In this document: positions 1-12,700 of the stretch, piece by piece
How positions within the stretch are numbered: position 1 is the stretch's first letter
Layout: every line of letters begins with the position of its first letter
Assembly: GCF_033807715.1 (NCBI RefSeq)
Contig: NC_084591.1
Span: forward strand, 46,151,868-46,215,867
Direction: 5' to 3'
Origin: Cololabis saira
Taxonomy: Eukaryota > Chordata > Actinopteri > Beloniformes > Belonidae
Length of the DNA stretch: 64,000 nt
Notes under the pieces: model-generated
Database searches by the model: none
Seen by the model: the letters and a program-made list of their open reading frames with translations, nothing else
What the model was told of the DNA's origin: nothing
Translations under genes and position numbers: made by a program

Positions 1-262
1 TAGTTTGACCTTTTTTTTTTCTTTTTTTTCCTCTTTATTTTTTCTTTTTTTCTTCTTTTTCTCTTTTTTTTCTTTTTACGTTTTCCTTTTTAATCTCGAC
101 ATTTCGACTTTTTTCTCGACATTTCGTCTTTTTCTCGACATTTTGACTATTTCCTTGACATTTTGACTTTTTTCTCGACATTTCGTCTTTGGCCATTTGC
201 CTTCATTCTAAGGCTTATACAAGACTTTTAATTTTTTGCGGCTGAGACATATTTGATTTTGG
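1..262. repeat. hAT-like non-autonomous transposon fragment with CGACATTT satellite core
   Basis: A pyrimidine-rich tract contains repeated TCTCGACATTTCGACTTTTT units. It is followed by a segment (about 195-262: ggccatttgccttcattcta, then tacaagacttt, gcggctgagacatatttg) that matches the inner end of the element at 19417-19830. The left part of the element lies outside the window. It belongs to the family with CAGGGGTCGGCAACCC ends described at 7893-8600. Confidence 0.6.
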
Positions 263-751
263 TTCAATATGCTGGACAAAGTTGGACAAATTAAAGTGCA
301 TGAACATTAATAACATGTTTTATATAAACCCAGACAGTGCAATGCTTTGTTTCTAATACTGAAAAGTCAGTAAGCAACTTAATTTTGTATAGTACCTCAC
401 TGCCTGCTAGTCTTGTAAATGTAAACACTGGACAAATTGAAGTGCATGAACAATAGTGCGGTGACAACCGCGTAAATCCGTCATGTGTAATAAAATATCA
501 ATATTTGCCTTCAGTTTATCGATTATTTATTGCAACAGAGAGCACAACAACATATCGCAATATTTTTCCCCCCACCACTATTCACTTTACTTCAGAATCA
601 GCACAAAGCTTTCAAAGTTATTTCAACATGGACAGACCAAATGAAAAAAAGTGGAATGGCTCACTTTTTTGACTTAATGGATACTGGTGTGTATTCTGGT
701 TTATTGTTCTACTACTGTTAGTGTGCAGTCAGAGAGAATCTCCTGGCTCAC
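263..751. other. Intronic sequence without a recognised feature
   Basis: AT-rich sequence downstream of the tbc1d15 exon 7 donor. I see no further tbc1d15 exon (the next expected segment begins the linker before the TBC domain) and no repeat with recognisable ends. Short open frames here lack similarity that I recognise. Confidence 0.5.
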
Positions 752-3700
752 CCTGGTGATGACCTCAAAGCCCGGCTCTTCCTGCTGGTTTATCTCCAGC
801 CCGGGGATGACTTCCCCCAGCAGGTCGGCCACCTCCTCCGGGGGCCGCTGGGGCTGCTCGTCCGGGCCCCGCAGGGCATCAAAGATATAGTTGGTCACTT
901 TGGAAAAGCCGCCCAGCGTGGCCACGTACGGGTCCCTTCTGAACTTCTACAGGGAAAACATGCAAAATATAAATATTTAGCCTATTTCAAATCAAACAAC
1001 TGCAGAGCCTATGTTGGCTCTGTTGTATATACAAGTACAGCACTGCAAAAACTCAAAATCTTAACAAGAATATTTGTCTTATTTCTAGTTAAAATGTCTC
1101 ATTTTTAGTCAAAAACTATCATTACACTTAAAACACCAGAAAAATAATTTGTTATTTGATAATTTTCACCTGTTTCAAGTAGATTTTCATTCACTTATTT
1201 CAAGTGAAAATCTACTTGAAACAGGTGAAAACTGTCAAAAAACAAGTTATTTTCTGGTAATGAGTCTTGTTTTAAGTGTATTTTTTGACTAAAAATGAGA
1301 CATTTTAATTAGAAATAAGACAAATATTCTTGTTAAGATTCTGAATTTTTGCAGTGAGGTAATTAAATATATATTAATATTATACATTATATTAAATATA
1401 TATGCAGGAATAAGAGAATAGTCGTAATCAACTGGAGAAAAATGTGTTCTTTTACTTCAACTGAGGACACAATCTCCATTTTCATCAGTTTACACACATC
1501 AAAAGGGAACTAAACATCGCTACAGAGCTCATTTACTCAAATAAGCAGCCTGTTGGATCATGTGTCACATTAGGCCTGCTGCTGCTGCTGTGGTTATGAC
1601 TGGAGAACAGAGAAGCTTAAGGCATTCATTTTTTCCTTTTCCTGCAGGGTTGTGCAGAGGTGCGTCTGTTTTTATTTGCTGCATTTCATTTCTCCAGCTC
1701 ACTGCTTTGCTCATTCTCCTTGTTTGACGATTGTATCCAGAACCAGTAAAAAGCTTGAATGAAACAGATCTTATGAGCCGGATTCTAAGACTTTCAGAAG
1801 GAGCATCTCATGACGAGTTGGGCTAAATATCTCCCAGGTATCTTAGCGTGTACAGGTGTGATTTTGAGACAGTTGCCACTGCATGCCCGTCGTGCTTCTC
1901 TTACATGTATGAGGCCGAAGTTGTTGTCGTCCAGCAGGTTCTCGAAGGACTGAGAGAGAGCTTTGTTCGGGGTGTTGACCACCAGACACGTTTCGTCATC
2001 TGGAGACCTGCAAACAGGAAATGCACAGCTCCAACTTCAGGATGGAAACACCACACACAGCATTTGGCTTGGTTTAGTCTGTGCCGTCACTGAAAGGAAA
2101 AAGTTTTTATATGCATATACATACATACACATATACAGTGGGGCATAAAAGTATTTAGGGGTCAAAGACGTGACGCTTACTTTTTCTGTCCGATGGAACT
2201 TTTTACCTAATAATAAACATAAAAATGAATAAAAAATATAACATGTATGTCTAATACGTTCCTTCTACATGTGCCCACTCTTATTTTATTTAAACATGTT
2301 GGTTATTGGTCATTTTCTGCCATCTGAAGTGTGAAATCATCATGTGGGGTAACCGTCCGGCCTTGACTTCTGTTTGGACAACTGGTTTTAAATCACATTA
2401 AAACAATTTAAAAATAATGCTTGCCCTATTGGGCATACTTTCAAACTTGTTTTAGATTTATTGACAAAGTTATGGAACATTTGTACACACATTTCAATCA
2501 TAATACACAAACTAATCTTGTCCGAATATGTTCATTGTCTAAATTATCATCTGGGGTGACCATGAAAAAAATACAATTGAGGGACTTTTATATTGACAAT
2601 CATCTCAAAGAGGATGTTGCATCAGCCAGTTACTCCATGAGGGTCCCAGAGAGACAACCTGCAGGTCAGTAGTCTCTCTCTCCTTTACAAATAAATCCTC
2701 TTTCTAACTGCTGCAGTGTATACGTCACATTTTGATATCATGTGGGGTGACCACCCTAAAACTGTAAATAATTCGTTTTATTTGCAAATCTATATTTTGA
2801 AGGTAAAGTTGTTAGTGATATGTGGTGAGAAGTAGCTAGCTTAGATCATATAGCTAACTGTTAGCCTGTTATATTTGATTAAACTTGAAAGCATCATGTG
2901 GGGTGACCACCTGTCATGTGGGGTAACCAACAAATGGCAATTCTGTATCAAATTCAAAATTGAATGTCTATCAGTTTTGGTTCAAATATAAATTATTGGT
3001 ATAGCATGCATAAGTGGATACACCTTGTACACATTTTAAATCAGTTTTATGAATTTTAGAGTAAGTAAGAGGGCGACACTGCCATTATGGATAGAATGTA
3101 TTTAAAAATGGTTTTCAAAAAATGAAAGGAAAAATGTGTCTATCTTTCTTGAACAGTTAATTTAATTACTGATACTTATTAAAATATAAATTTTGTTATG
3201 GAAATCTATTAATTTTGAGATAAATGGTCGCCCCAAATGACGGTTTAAAAACACTAAAATACCTTTGTTTGAAGTTTTCACATACATGTATGTGTACACT
3301 ACATTTCAAATGTTTGGAAAATGGCCAAAAATATCTTTATTTTAAGTATTTTAAAAATGGGCAACTCAAAGGCCTTATACGTCTTTGACCCTTAGTTAAA
3401 CACCAGTTGTGCAAGTTCTCCCTTAAAAAGATGAGATATACCTGTCTTTTTCATCACAGGTATATCTCAACTATGAGAGACAAAATGAAAGAAAAAAATC
3501 CATACAGAGGAATTTACCAATTAATTCAGTAAAAATCCTACAATGTGATTTCCTGGATTCTTTCCCCCCATTCTGTCTCTCATAGTTGAAGTTACCGATG
3601 ATGGAAATAACAGACCTCTCTCATCTTTTTAAGTGGCAGAACTTGCACAATTGGTGGCTGACTAAATACCTTTTTGCCCCACTGTATGTTGTATACTTCG

Positions 3701-6700
3701 TGAATATTTTGCGTGAATCAAAGTAAAACAGGTTTTCTGTTAATGCATGTATGAATGGGGAGCATTGTAGCGTAATCGGACACCTCTGTGATATATGTGA
3801 GATTTTAACAGCGTCTAATGAGCGTCTCAACTGACCAGCAGCAGGATGTCACGCTGCTGCAGCTCTGACTGAAACATCCAGCCCCCGGTCCACACTTTCA
3901 TTACTGACTGCTGATAAGAACTTTAATAACAGCTATCAGCGACGCAGCACCAGCCAGTGCTCACAGAATAATCTCTGCTCATCTTCGCTTTCAGGACACA
4001 AAATGTGTGCGTCACAGGCACACAAATTAGCATATAAATGACACCTTTAAAAACATACAAAAAGGTAAACAAAACCTATACTGCTCTGCTGACGGAAAGG
4101 ATAATTCACGAGTGAAGGAATTAAAAATGAAAATAAACAAAATAACATCAAACTCAAACCCAACAACATAAACAATCACCAGCTAATGATTTCATGTTTT
4201 TTTCTTTCTGTGGGTTTCAGTCTGTGGCGTTTCCTCATTCAAAGCTGTTCAATACCAGCAATCTGATCAAACTCGGAGGATCCGGTCTCATTCCGGCTCT
4301 GTACCACATGATGGATCAAAACCCCACTTTCAGTTTCTCTCCAATTGCACTAACATAAATTAAGTCACCACAAGCTCCTGCTATTTTGTTTAGGGCTTTT
4401 CTCCCTGGAAACAGGTTGGTAATCTTACTCGTCTTCCCCACATATGTTTGCATCCAGATAATTAGAGGAGGATTCTGTATAAACCAAGTGAACGGTTAAG
4501 TAAACACTTATGCTCCACTCACTTTTAAAAGCTTAACATACAATCAGTGACTGCATTTCCATGCATCAATAACCCTTTTCTAACCGGAATATTAGCAATA
4601 ACCCGGTTACACGGCCATGTAAACACCAATAACCCCTTTGAATAACCTGAATTTGCTCATATTCGGGTTTTTAAAAACCCCAATATGACCCCTGGGTTAC
4701 TCCTTTTAAAACCTGAATATTGGGTCATGTAAACGCCAAACGGAATTTCCCCATCAAACGGAACATGAATTTGTTTTCTGCACATGCTCTGTTCACAAGG
4801 AATGTTGCTCTTTTGATTCCAGGAAGTTCTTATAAACACGGAGAAACCAAGACCAGGAGGAGACTAATCACTTCATAAATAGTACCGGGATAGCCAGATT
4901 TACAAAAAGGTGAGCGAAAGGTTGCATGAAGCAGCATTTGTACGAACACCAGACCAGATCAAGCTCCGCTGGAAGACGCTGAAAAAGGAGAACTACAGGG
5001 ACAAGAAACAAAACGACTTCTACTGGGCTGTTCATTATCCACCGTGCTTATTGTTGTTGTTTTGGATTTGGATACAGGAAGATGAAGCAGAAATGACGGG
5101 AATTGCGTCATTACATTCTCCGTGCGTCGCTGGTTTGATCCAGATATCCCAAATGATTAATTACCATGTAAACACGGATTACCCTGTTAGCTCACACATG
5201 GAAACACATTATTCCCAATGTTTCAGTAACTGGAATATTGACCTTAACCTGAATCTTGACTGCATGTAAACGTAGTCTGTGAGACATATTGGGAGGAACC
5301 GCTGCATCTAAGTTCAAATCTTAAAATGAAACCAGACTTTGAGCTTTCAAGCAGTTTGGAGAGCTCTCTCACAGTTGTCCAAACAAACAATAAAAAAGTT
5401 CATACTTGGCTGTGCTGCCGTCCTAAACGATGCCTAAATATGTCTAGAATGTGGTTTGGTTGTTGCTGGAACCCAGGCTGGTATGCTGGCACAGTTAGCA
5501 TTAAAAGCAGCACAGGCTTCCTACTTGTGGCATGTTAATCCAGTCACCATGAAAACCCACTGGTGTTCAGTCTTAATGAACATTTTCTCCAACATTAAGA
5601 AAAAATATTTGAAATGCTGTTGATGTCTAACATTTTATATGGTCCTTGTCAGTTCTCATTGAACACGGCTAATCTATAAACAAACTTTAAACATACAGAA
5701 TTTATTTTTTTTTATGCTTAAGAAACAATAGGAAACCGACACACAGAAACATGCTGCCATCATAATTAATTAAATATTGTTTGTACTGCAAGTGATGCTT
5801 TATTTTTTCTTATTTTCTCCCCTTTCTGAAACAGAATTAATATGTTCTCCAGCTTTCAGCAATGCAGTATCATGCCTTTCACCCAGACGTAGCAGCAGGA
5901 GCATATCCCTGACTTCAGTGTCTTTCTGCCCGCCTTTTAGACGATACGAGCAGACAGAGATTTAGGGTGCTTTCAGACCTGTGGCCCGTTTGTTTTGTTC
6001 CCATTCAGGGGCTGAATCGATACAGTTGTTTCGTTTCTCGTTTGTGGCGTTTGTGGGTTTGCGCTGCGCATACCCTGCCCGAATTGAACATTGTTTAATT
6101 TCACCGTGCCGCGCTGGGACGACATCTCGGCACGTCCAATAGGAGAGAAGGTGGTGGAGGCTGCACCGACTCTTCTCCTTGCGCCGCGGTCGCACATACA
6201 CATGAATGGAGTTGTATCGGTTGCTGTGTCGATTATGTTCTCACTACAAATAAAAAAAATTAACCGCTCCAGGTCTGAAATGGAATCGGGCCGAGACCAC
6301 CTCTCCTAGGATCTCGGCTCGCTTGTTTTGTGCCGCATCCGAGCGCGATTGCTGTGTTCACATATACCAAACTAACCGATCTTTAGGGGGAAACTCTCCC
6401 TGTTCCCGAACAACTGCTCCAAACGGGACAGGTGTGAAAGCATCCTTAAAGAGAGGTGGAAAAAGCAAGGGTGGTGGAACTGCAGTATACACCTCAGACT
6501 TCCAGTACACGTCACAATCCTATCATGTTCACAAACACTCAGATGACTCTGCAGTTGCAGGCTGTATCAGTGATGGAGCAGACACTGAGGACAGAGAACT
6601 GCTGGATCGTTCTCTGGCATCATGGTGTGTGAGCAATCATCTCATCTTGAATGTGAACAAAACAAAGGGGATGATTGGCCACGGTTACATGATGTTTTTT

Positions 6701-9700
6701 AATTCAGAATTAATTATTCCGAATTAAACTATTTTCCTTCTAGTTTACATGGAAATAGTAATTCTGAATTGAGGTTTACATGGAAAACACGTTTGATGGT
6801 CTTTCTCCAATTCCTCTCCAGGTCTGGGGGTTGGGAAGGTTCTGATTGGATAGGGGGGGGACCGGAAGTTAAACTACCGGAAGAAAAACTAACTTAGACG
6901 CTACAACTTTGAAAAGCTCACAATTTTGATGTTTCCTGTTTCCATCTGTTCTTTTAATGATTTCTATTTATTAAATAAATGGTCTCTGCTCTTGACCAGC
7001 GTTTACTGCTGCTGCATCTTGAAACTTTGTTAGGAAAACCAGCCCAGTGGAATATAAGATCATGGAGACAGACGGGCGAGGGAACGAGCAGAAAGAAAGA
7101 CCGGAATTAATTTAAAGAGGAATGAGTGTAAACATGATCGTGGAATTATTCTTTTCGGATTTAAAATCGGAATAAACCAGCCCCTTACTTGGGAATTAAG
7201 TTTAATTTGGAATGGCCATTTTCATTTGGAATTAGGTGTTTACGTGGTAATTTTTACTCATTTTAAATCGGATTTCATTTTAATTCTGAATTAAAGAGGA
7301 ATTAAACTTCCCATGTAAACGCAGGATTACGTCCAATAGTTATTTCATGATGGGAGAAGGTGGTGGAGGAATATAAATACCTCAGTGTTTTAACATGGAT
7401 ATCAACTGAGATGGATTCATTCCCTGTAGTAAAGCAGATGCAACTACAACTGTTATTTCCTTCTTGTCTTCCATGTGGAGGTTAGAATGTAGGTGCTTGG
7501 TACTCACTCGGTGAGCAGAGCGAATCTCCTCAGGCTGTCCAGGAACTCTCTGCTGCCGCCCTGGTGGAAGTGCAGGGGGGGCAGGGAGGTGGAGTCCTTC
7601 AGCTTGAGGATGAGGAAGGTCCAACCTTCCTCCTTCACTCGGATGGACCTGAGGTCACAGAGGCTGACGGAAAACCCCCACCGACTCTTCTCATGACTGT
7701 GATTCAGAGAGCCTGGAAGACAAGGTGCAGGCCCAGGGCTCTTCAAACAAATGTTACTTCTTTCTAACTAAGTCCACACATCCAAAGCCTCCACTGAAAC
7801 TAAAAATTGCAAAAACACACAATTAACTGAAGAACAACAAACATCTTACAGCAGAGTTAATCCTGATCCTCAAAGCCTCGTGCATGTTCTATACCAGGGG
7901 TCGGCAACCCAAAATGTTGAAAGAGCCATATTGGACCAAAAACACAAAAAACAAATATGTCTGGAGCCGCAAAAAATGAAAAGTCTTGTATGTTTAAGCC
8001 TTAGAATGAAGACAACACATGCTGCATGTTTCTATATTAGTTAGAACTGGGGGAAGATTTTTTTTTTCCCATTATGCACTTCGAGAAAAAAGTCGAAATG
8101 TTGAGAAAAAAGTCAAAATTTCGAGAACAAAGTTAAAATGTCGGGATTAATAATGAAGTACAATCTCGAGAAAAAAGTCGAAATGTCGAGAAAAAAGTTG
8201 AAATGTCGAGAAAAAAGTCGAAATGTTGAAAAAAAAATTTAAATGTCAAGAAAAAAGTAAAGATTTCGAGAAAAAAGTAAACATTTCGAGATCAAAGTTG
8301 AAACGTCGGGATTAATAATGAAGTACAATCTCGAGAAAAAAGTCGAAATGTCGAGAAAAAAGTCGAAATGTCGAGAAAAAAGTTGAAATGTCGAGAAAAA
8401 AGTCGAAATGTTGAAAAAAAAATTTAAATGTCAAGAAAAAAGTAAAGATTTCGAGAAAAAATTAAACATTTCGAGATCAAAGTTGAAACGTCGGGATTAA
8501 TAATGAAGTACAATGTCGAGAAAAAAGTCAAAATGTCGAGATTAAAAAGGAAAGGAATAAGGACGAAAAAAAGGAAAAAAAAAAGAATAAAAAAAAGAAG
8601 AATTGGATCCCATCAGTTTGTCTTAAAGGACTGAAGAAGTCTGTTAATGACCAGTTCATTTGAATCAGGTGTGTTGGATCAAGGACACATCTTAAACATG
8701 CAGCTCAGTAGCCCTGGATGACCTGAAATGGGGAACACTGACTTATAGCCAGATTCTTCATCTAACATCTTCTCATGCCTCGTTGAGCCCTTTAAGACTT
8801 GCAAACGCAGGTTTAATCAGCTGAAACAGGCACTCAGACTAACTTAAAGATAAACTCAGTTCCAGAGGAATCCTTCCTCACTTCCGACAGGAAATATTCA
8901 AAAGCTAAACAACAACAGAGGACTCACCCTCTCCGTTGGTGCAGGGCTTCTTCTTGAAGGACGCAGCGTTCACCATGTCCCACTCCGTCTCGTAGCTCAG
9001 CTGGGTCTCCAGCAGCTGCTGAGACTGGGCCTTCTCCCCCGGACATTGAGCCCACTCCACGACAGAACTGGAGTCCTGGTCCAACATAGGGCAGTAATTA
9101 AGACTATCTTCTGGTCAACAACACACTGATTACAACAGATGAGACTGAAGCCAATAACAGTAATAATTAAAGCTGCAAGCAGCGATGAACGGGCTCTCGC
9201 GCGTGCAGTTTTCACCCATAAAGGTCAAGGACTCAAAACTAAGTCCGATGACACCACCCATGACTCTTTATGTCAAATCATTCAAAAGTTATGGCAGAAA
9301 GTAGGAACTATCAAATATGGACCAATCAGATGAATGGCTTTTTGGCGTCTAGCGTCGCCACGGTAACGCTTTTGACTGAGAAAAGTAATGCGCGTCGTCG
9401 CAGGATGGAGACGCACATTTTGATGTGTAACACACCTGGGTGCACGTTACGGTTCAGGCCGTATTAACGGCCGAAGGAATGGCAAAAATAGCGCCAAAAT
9501 TACACAATTAATTCAAAATGGCCGACTTCCTGTTGGGTTTCAGCCATGGCGCCAAGAGACTTCTTTCAGTTGCGACATGATACAGGTGTGTACTGATTTA
9601 CAATAATCAAGATGGGTTGGGTAAATGGGTGTGGACCAAAAAGACAGTTGTGTTGGGTGTGAATTGAGAAATTATCTACATGTAGATGGAAGTAAATAGC

Positions 9701-12700
9701 TTTTCATCTTTGTTGTTAAGCTTTATATCTTTACAACAAAACAACAAATGAAAATTCGACATTATCTGACGACGCGCAAAGACTGGGAAAAAATTAAAGA
9801 AGCCCCATCTAATTTTGAACAATATTGGATTGAGATAGCGGAGAAAAAAATGAACACTAAAAACACAATATCTTGTCTATACAGTAGGATTCGTATGGAC
9901 ACGTCAGTAGATACGCTGGATGTGAAAGGTAAATGGGAATTGGAAGCTAATACCATTATTGCAAATTATGATCAATATCCTTTCACCTCATGGCAATTTG
10001 ATTGTCTATTTGATACGATGTTATTTTGATGCCAAGCTGTGTATTTGTTACCTGTCATACTGTGTGAGACTGTCAAGGAACTGGTTCTAATAAATGTTCA
10101 AAAAAAAAAAACCACAACAAATGAAGCTCAACTTATTAAATCAAGCACAAACCTTTCCAGCACACAGCATGTTTAATGGGTCATCGGTGTCCTCTACAGG
10201 TCTGTACTCCACCACTACCTCAGCATCCTGGAGACAGAGACAGAGAGCCGTGAGAAAACCAGAAGAAGAGCCTGGCTCAACCACCGCTCAGCTGAGACCA
10301 GAGGACAATCCACAGATAGTTAAACACACAGATCCGTTTGGGCAAAATTCCTTACATTTCTTAACTGTGAACGTTGAACAGAACTACATTTTTTTCCCTC
10401 ACGTTGTTTTATGTTGCAGTGCCTTAATGCAGGGCCTTAAAAAGTGCCAGTAAAACCCAAACTGTTTCATACAATGGTGAAATATTTGTGCTGACCTTAA
10501 TGGAGACATAATAACAGGATTCTGAATAAACAGAAATTTGCCTGCTTAACTGGGTCTGATTGCCCTCCCACGCCCACTGCTGCTCAGCAACATTTATTAA
10601 TGACTTCTGTGATGAACTAAATGTGGCCGTGTTTGAGGAAAAATGTGATGCATCAGCACCAGCTTAACCTGGCAGTCTGAACAAGAGACACCTTTTTATG
10701 TATTTATTACTAGTACTACTACTATCTACTTTTTTTGAAAGAGAAGAAAACAAGAAAACAATTCTTTGGCATTTTCAAGACGGACTTAATCATTAATTGA
10801 ATTATAAACAAAACCATCATTTACCATATTTTCCTCTGAACAAAATTGTTAAACATCTGCAGGAGAACTGTACTCCTCCTATGAAGTCTTGTTTGAGACA
10901 AAGGGCCACATTTAAGGAGCTGAGATAAATCTGAACAGACAATTTCACTATTTTATGAGAATTACCGAACATATTCAGGAAGATGATCGTGTCGCTCGGG
11001 TTTTACCTTGTCGATAATCCGAAGGGATCCTGTGACCAGCAGATCCTGGTCGATGCATCCTTCATCCCCACTGGGATGTATAAACACTCCCTCGTGTTCA
11101 ACTATCACCTGTGTGGCAGACAGAACACTCAGTCACTTTGATATTTGATTGTGACAGTTGGATTATTCAAGGATGAAGGAAACATGTAGACTGCACCTTT
11201 TTTTTCTTTCTTATTTCTTGAGGAATGTTTGTTATCCCCATGGAGGCAATTTGTTTTACTGGCAGTCTTATCTCTTACTTCTTGCTTTTATTTCATTACT
11301 TTAAATAATCTTTTTGAGGGCAATGAATAAGCTTTGCTTCAGCTACACCTTTTTTGGTCTAGACGTTATTTGTATATTGGAAACTTTTTTTGTTTGTTTT
11401 CTTTGAACAGTGTATCCGTTTCCTTGTTGTCATTTTTATTTTATTTTTTATTTTGTAAAAGCTATTTTGACGTTTGTCTTATTTATATTCTTTTTTTGTG
11501 ATTTCATGACCGAAATAACCTAAACTAAACTATACTATATCATAGTGCGTGACGAACATACCTCTGCGTTTTAGATCGCTGATGCTCGTGTTGCAGCAGA
11601 ATCAAACTGTGCCTGAAATCACTTGTTTGTGTACTAATCTTTACTGACTATTGAGAAAGTTAGATGTAAAAGACAGTATAGTTAAAATTATTTTACTTGG
11701 GTGGGCCATTGTCTCAGTGTGATGTCACTGCTCTCTTGCAACTGAACATACCTAAAACAAAGTGTCTAAAATGTAATGCTTCATGATCTAAACTGTGTGT
11801 ATACATAAATGTTGAAATGTACATTTTGATTCTTTTCTCAGTCAGGGCCACTGACTCAAAAGTACTTCTCACAGTTCATTGTAGGGTAGTTGACCGTTAA
11901 ACTTTTTTCAAATAGAGATACACTGATACACTTTTTTGAGTTCTGTTCCAATTCCATTAGGTATCTCTGATTATACCAAGGTCTGTGTGAATACTCCATT
12001 CTGATTGGCTGGCAGGTGTGCAGGACTGTCTCAGAAAATTAGAATATTGTGATAAAGTTCTTTATTTTCTGTGATGCAATTAAAAAAAACAAAAATGTCA
12101 TACATTCTGGATTCATTACAAATCAACTGAAATATTGCAAGCCTTTTATTATTTTAATATTGATGATTATGGTTTACAGTTTAAGATTCCCAGAATATTC
12201 ACATTTTTTGAGATAGGATATTTGAGTTTTCTTAAACTGTAAGCCATGATCAGCAATATTAAAATAATAAAAGGCTTGCAATATTTCAGTTGATTTGTAA
12301 TGAATCCAGAATGGATGACATTTTTGCATTACAGAAAATAAAGGACTTTATCACAATATTCTAATTTTCTGACACAGTCAGTCCTGTACACTAAAAGTGA
12401 TAATCTACACCTAGAAAACAAGTTCGGTCAAATTGTCTGATAACTTTAATATCATTGCGCTGGATCAGCTGCCAGGTGGTAACCACGGCAACGGAGATTC
12501 AGAGAAGAAGAGCGACATGATTTTGTCATTTCTTTTAATTTATTTGGGGAATTTTTGTTGACTGGGATGCAGAAGAGGAGAAAAAAGAAAATAGCTGAGC
12601 GGACTAGAATATCCCCCGTTACCAAGGAAACAGAGTTATGGCTTGATAAAAAACTTTGTAATTTATCAGGTTACAGCGGCTGCAGACGAGAGATTAAATA

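Noticed and set aside
8083..8560. Regularly spaced 20-bp repeats resembling a CRISPR array
   Set aside because: The repeats run head to tail without unique spacers, lie in an intron of a vertebrate gene and are part of a transposon minisatellite.
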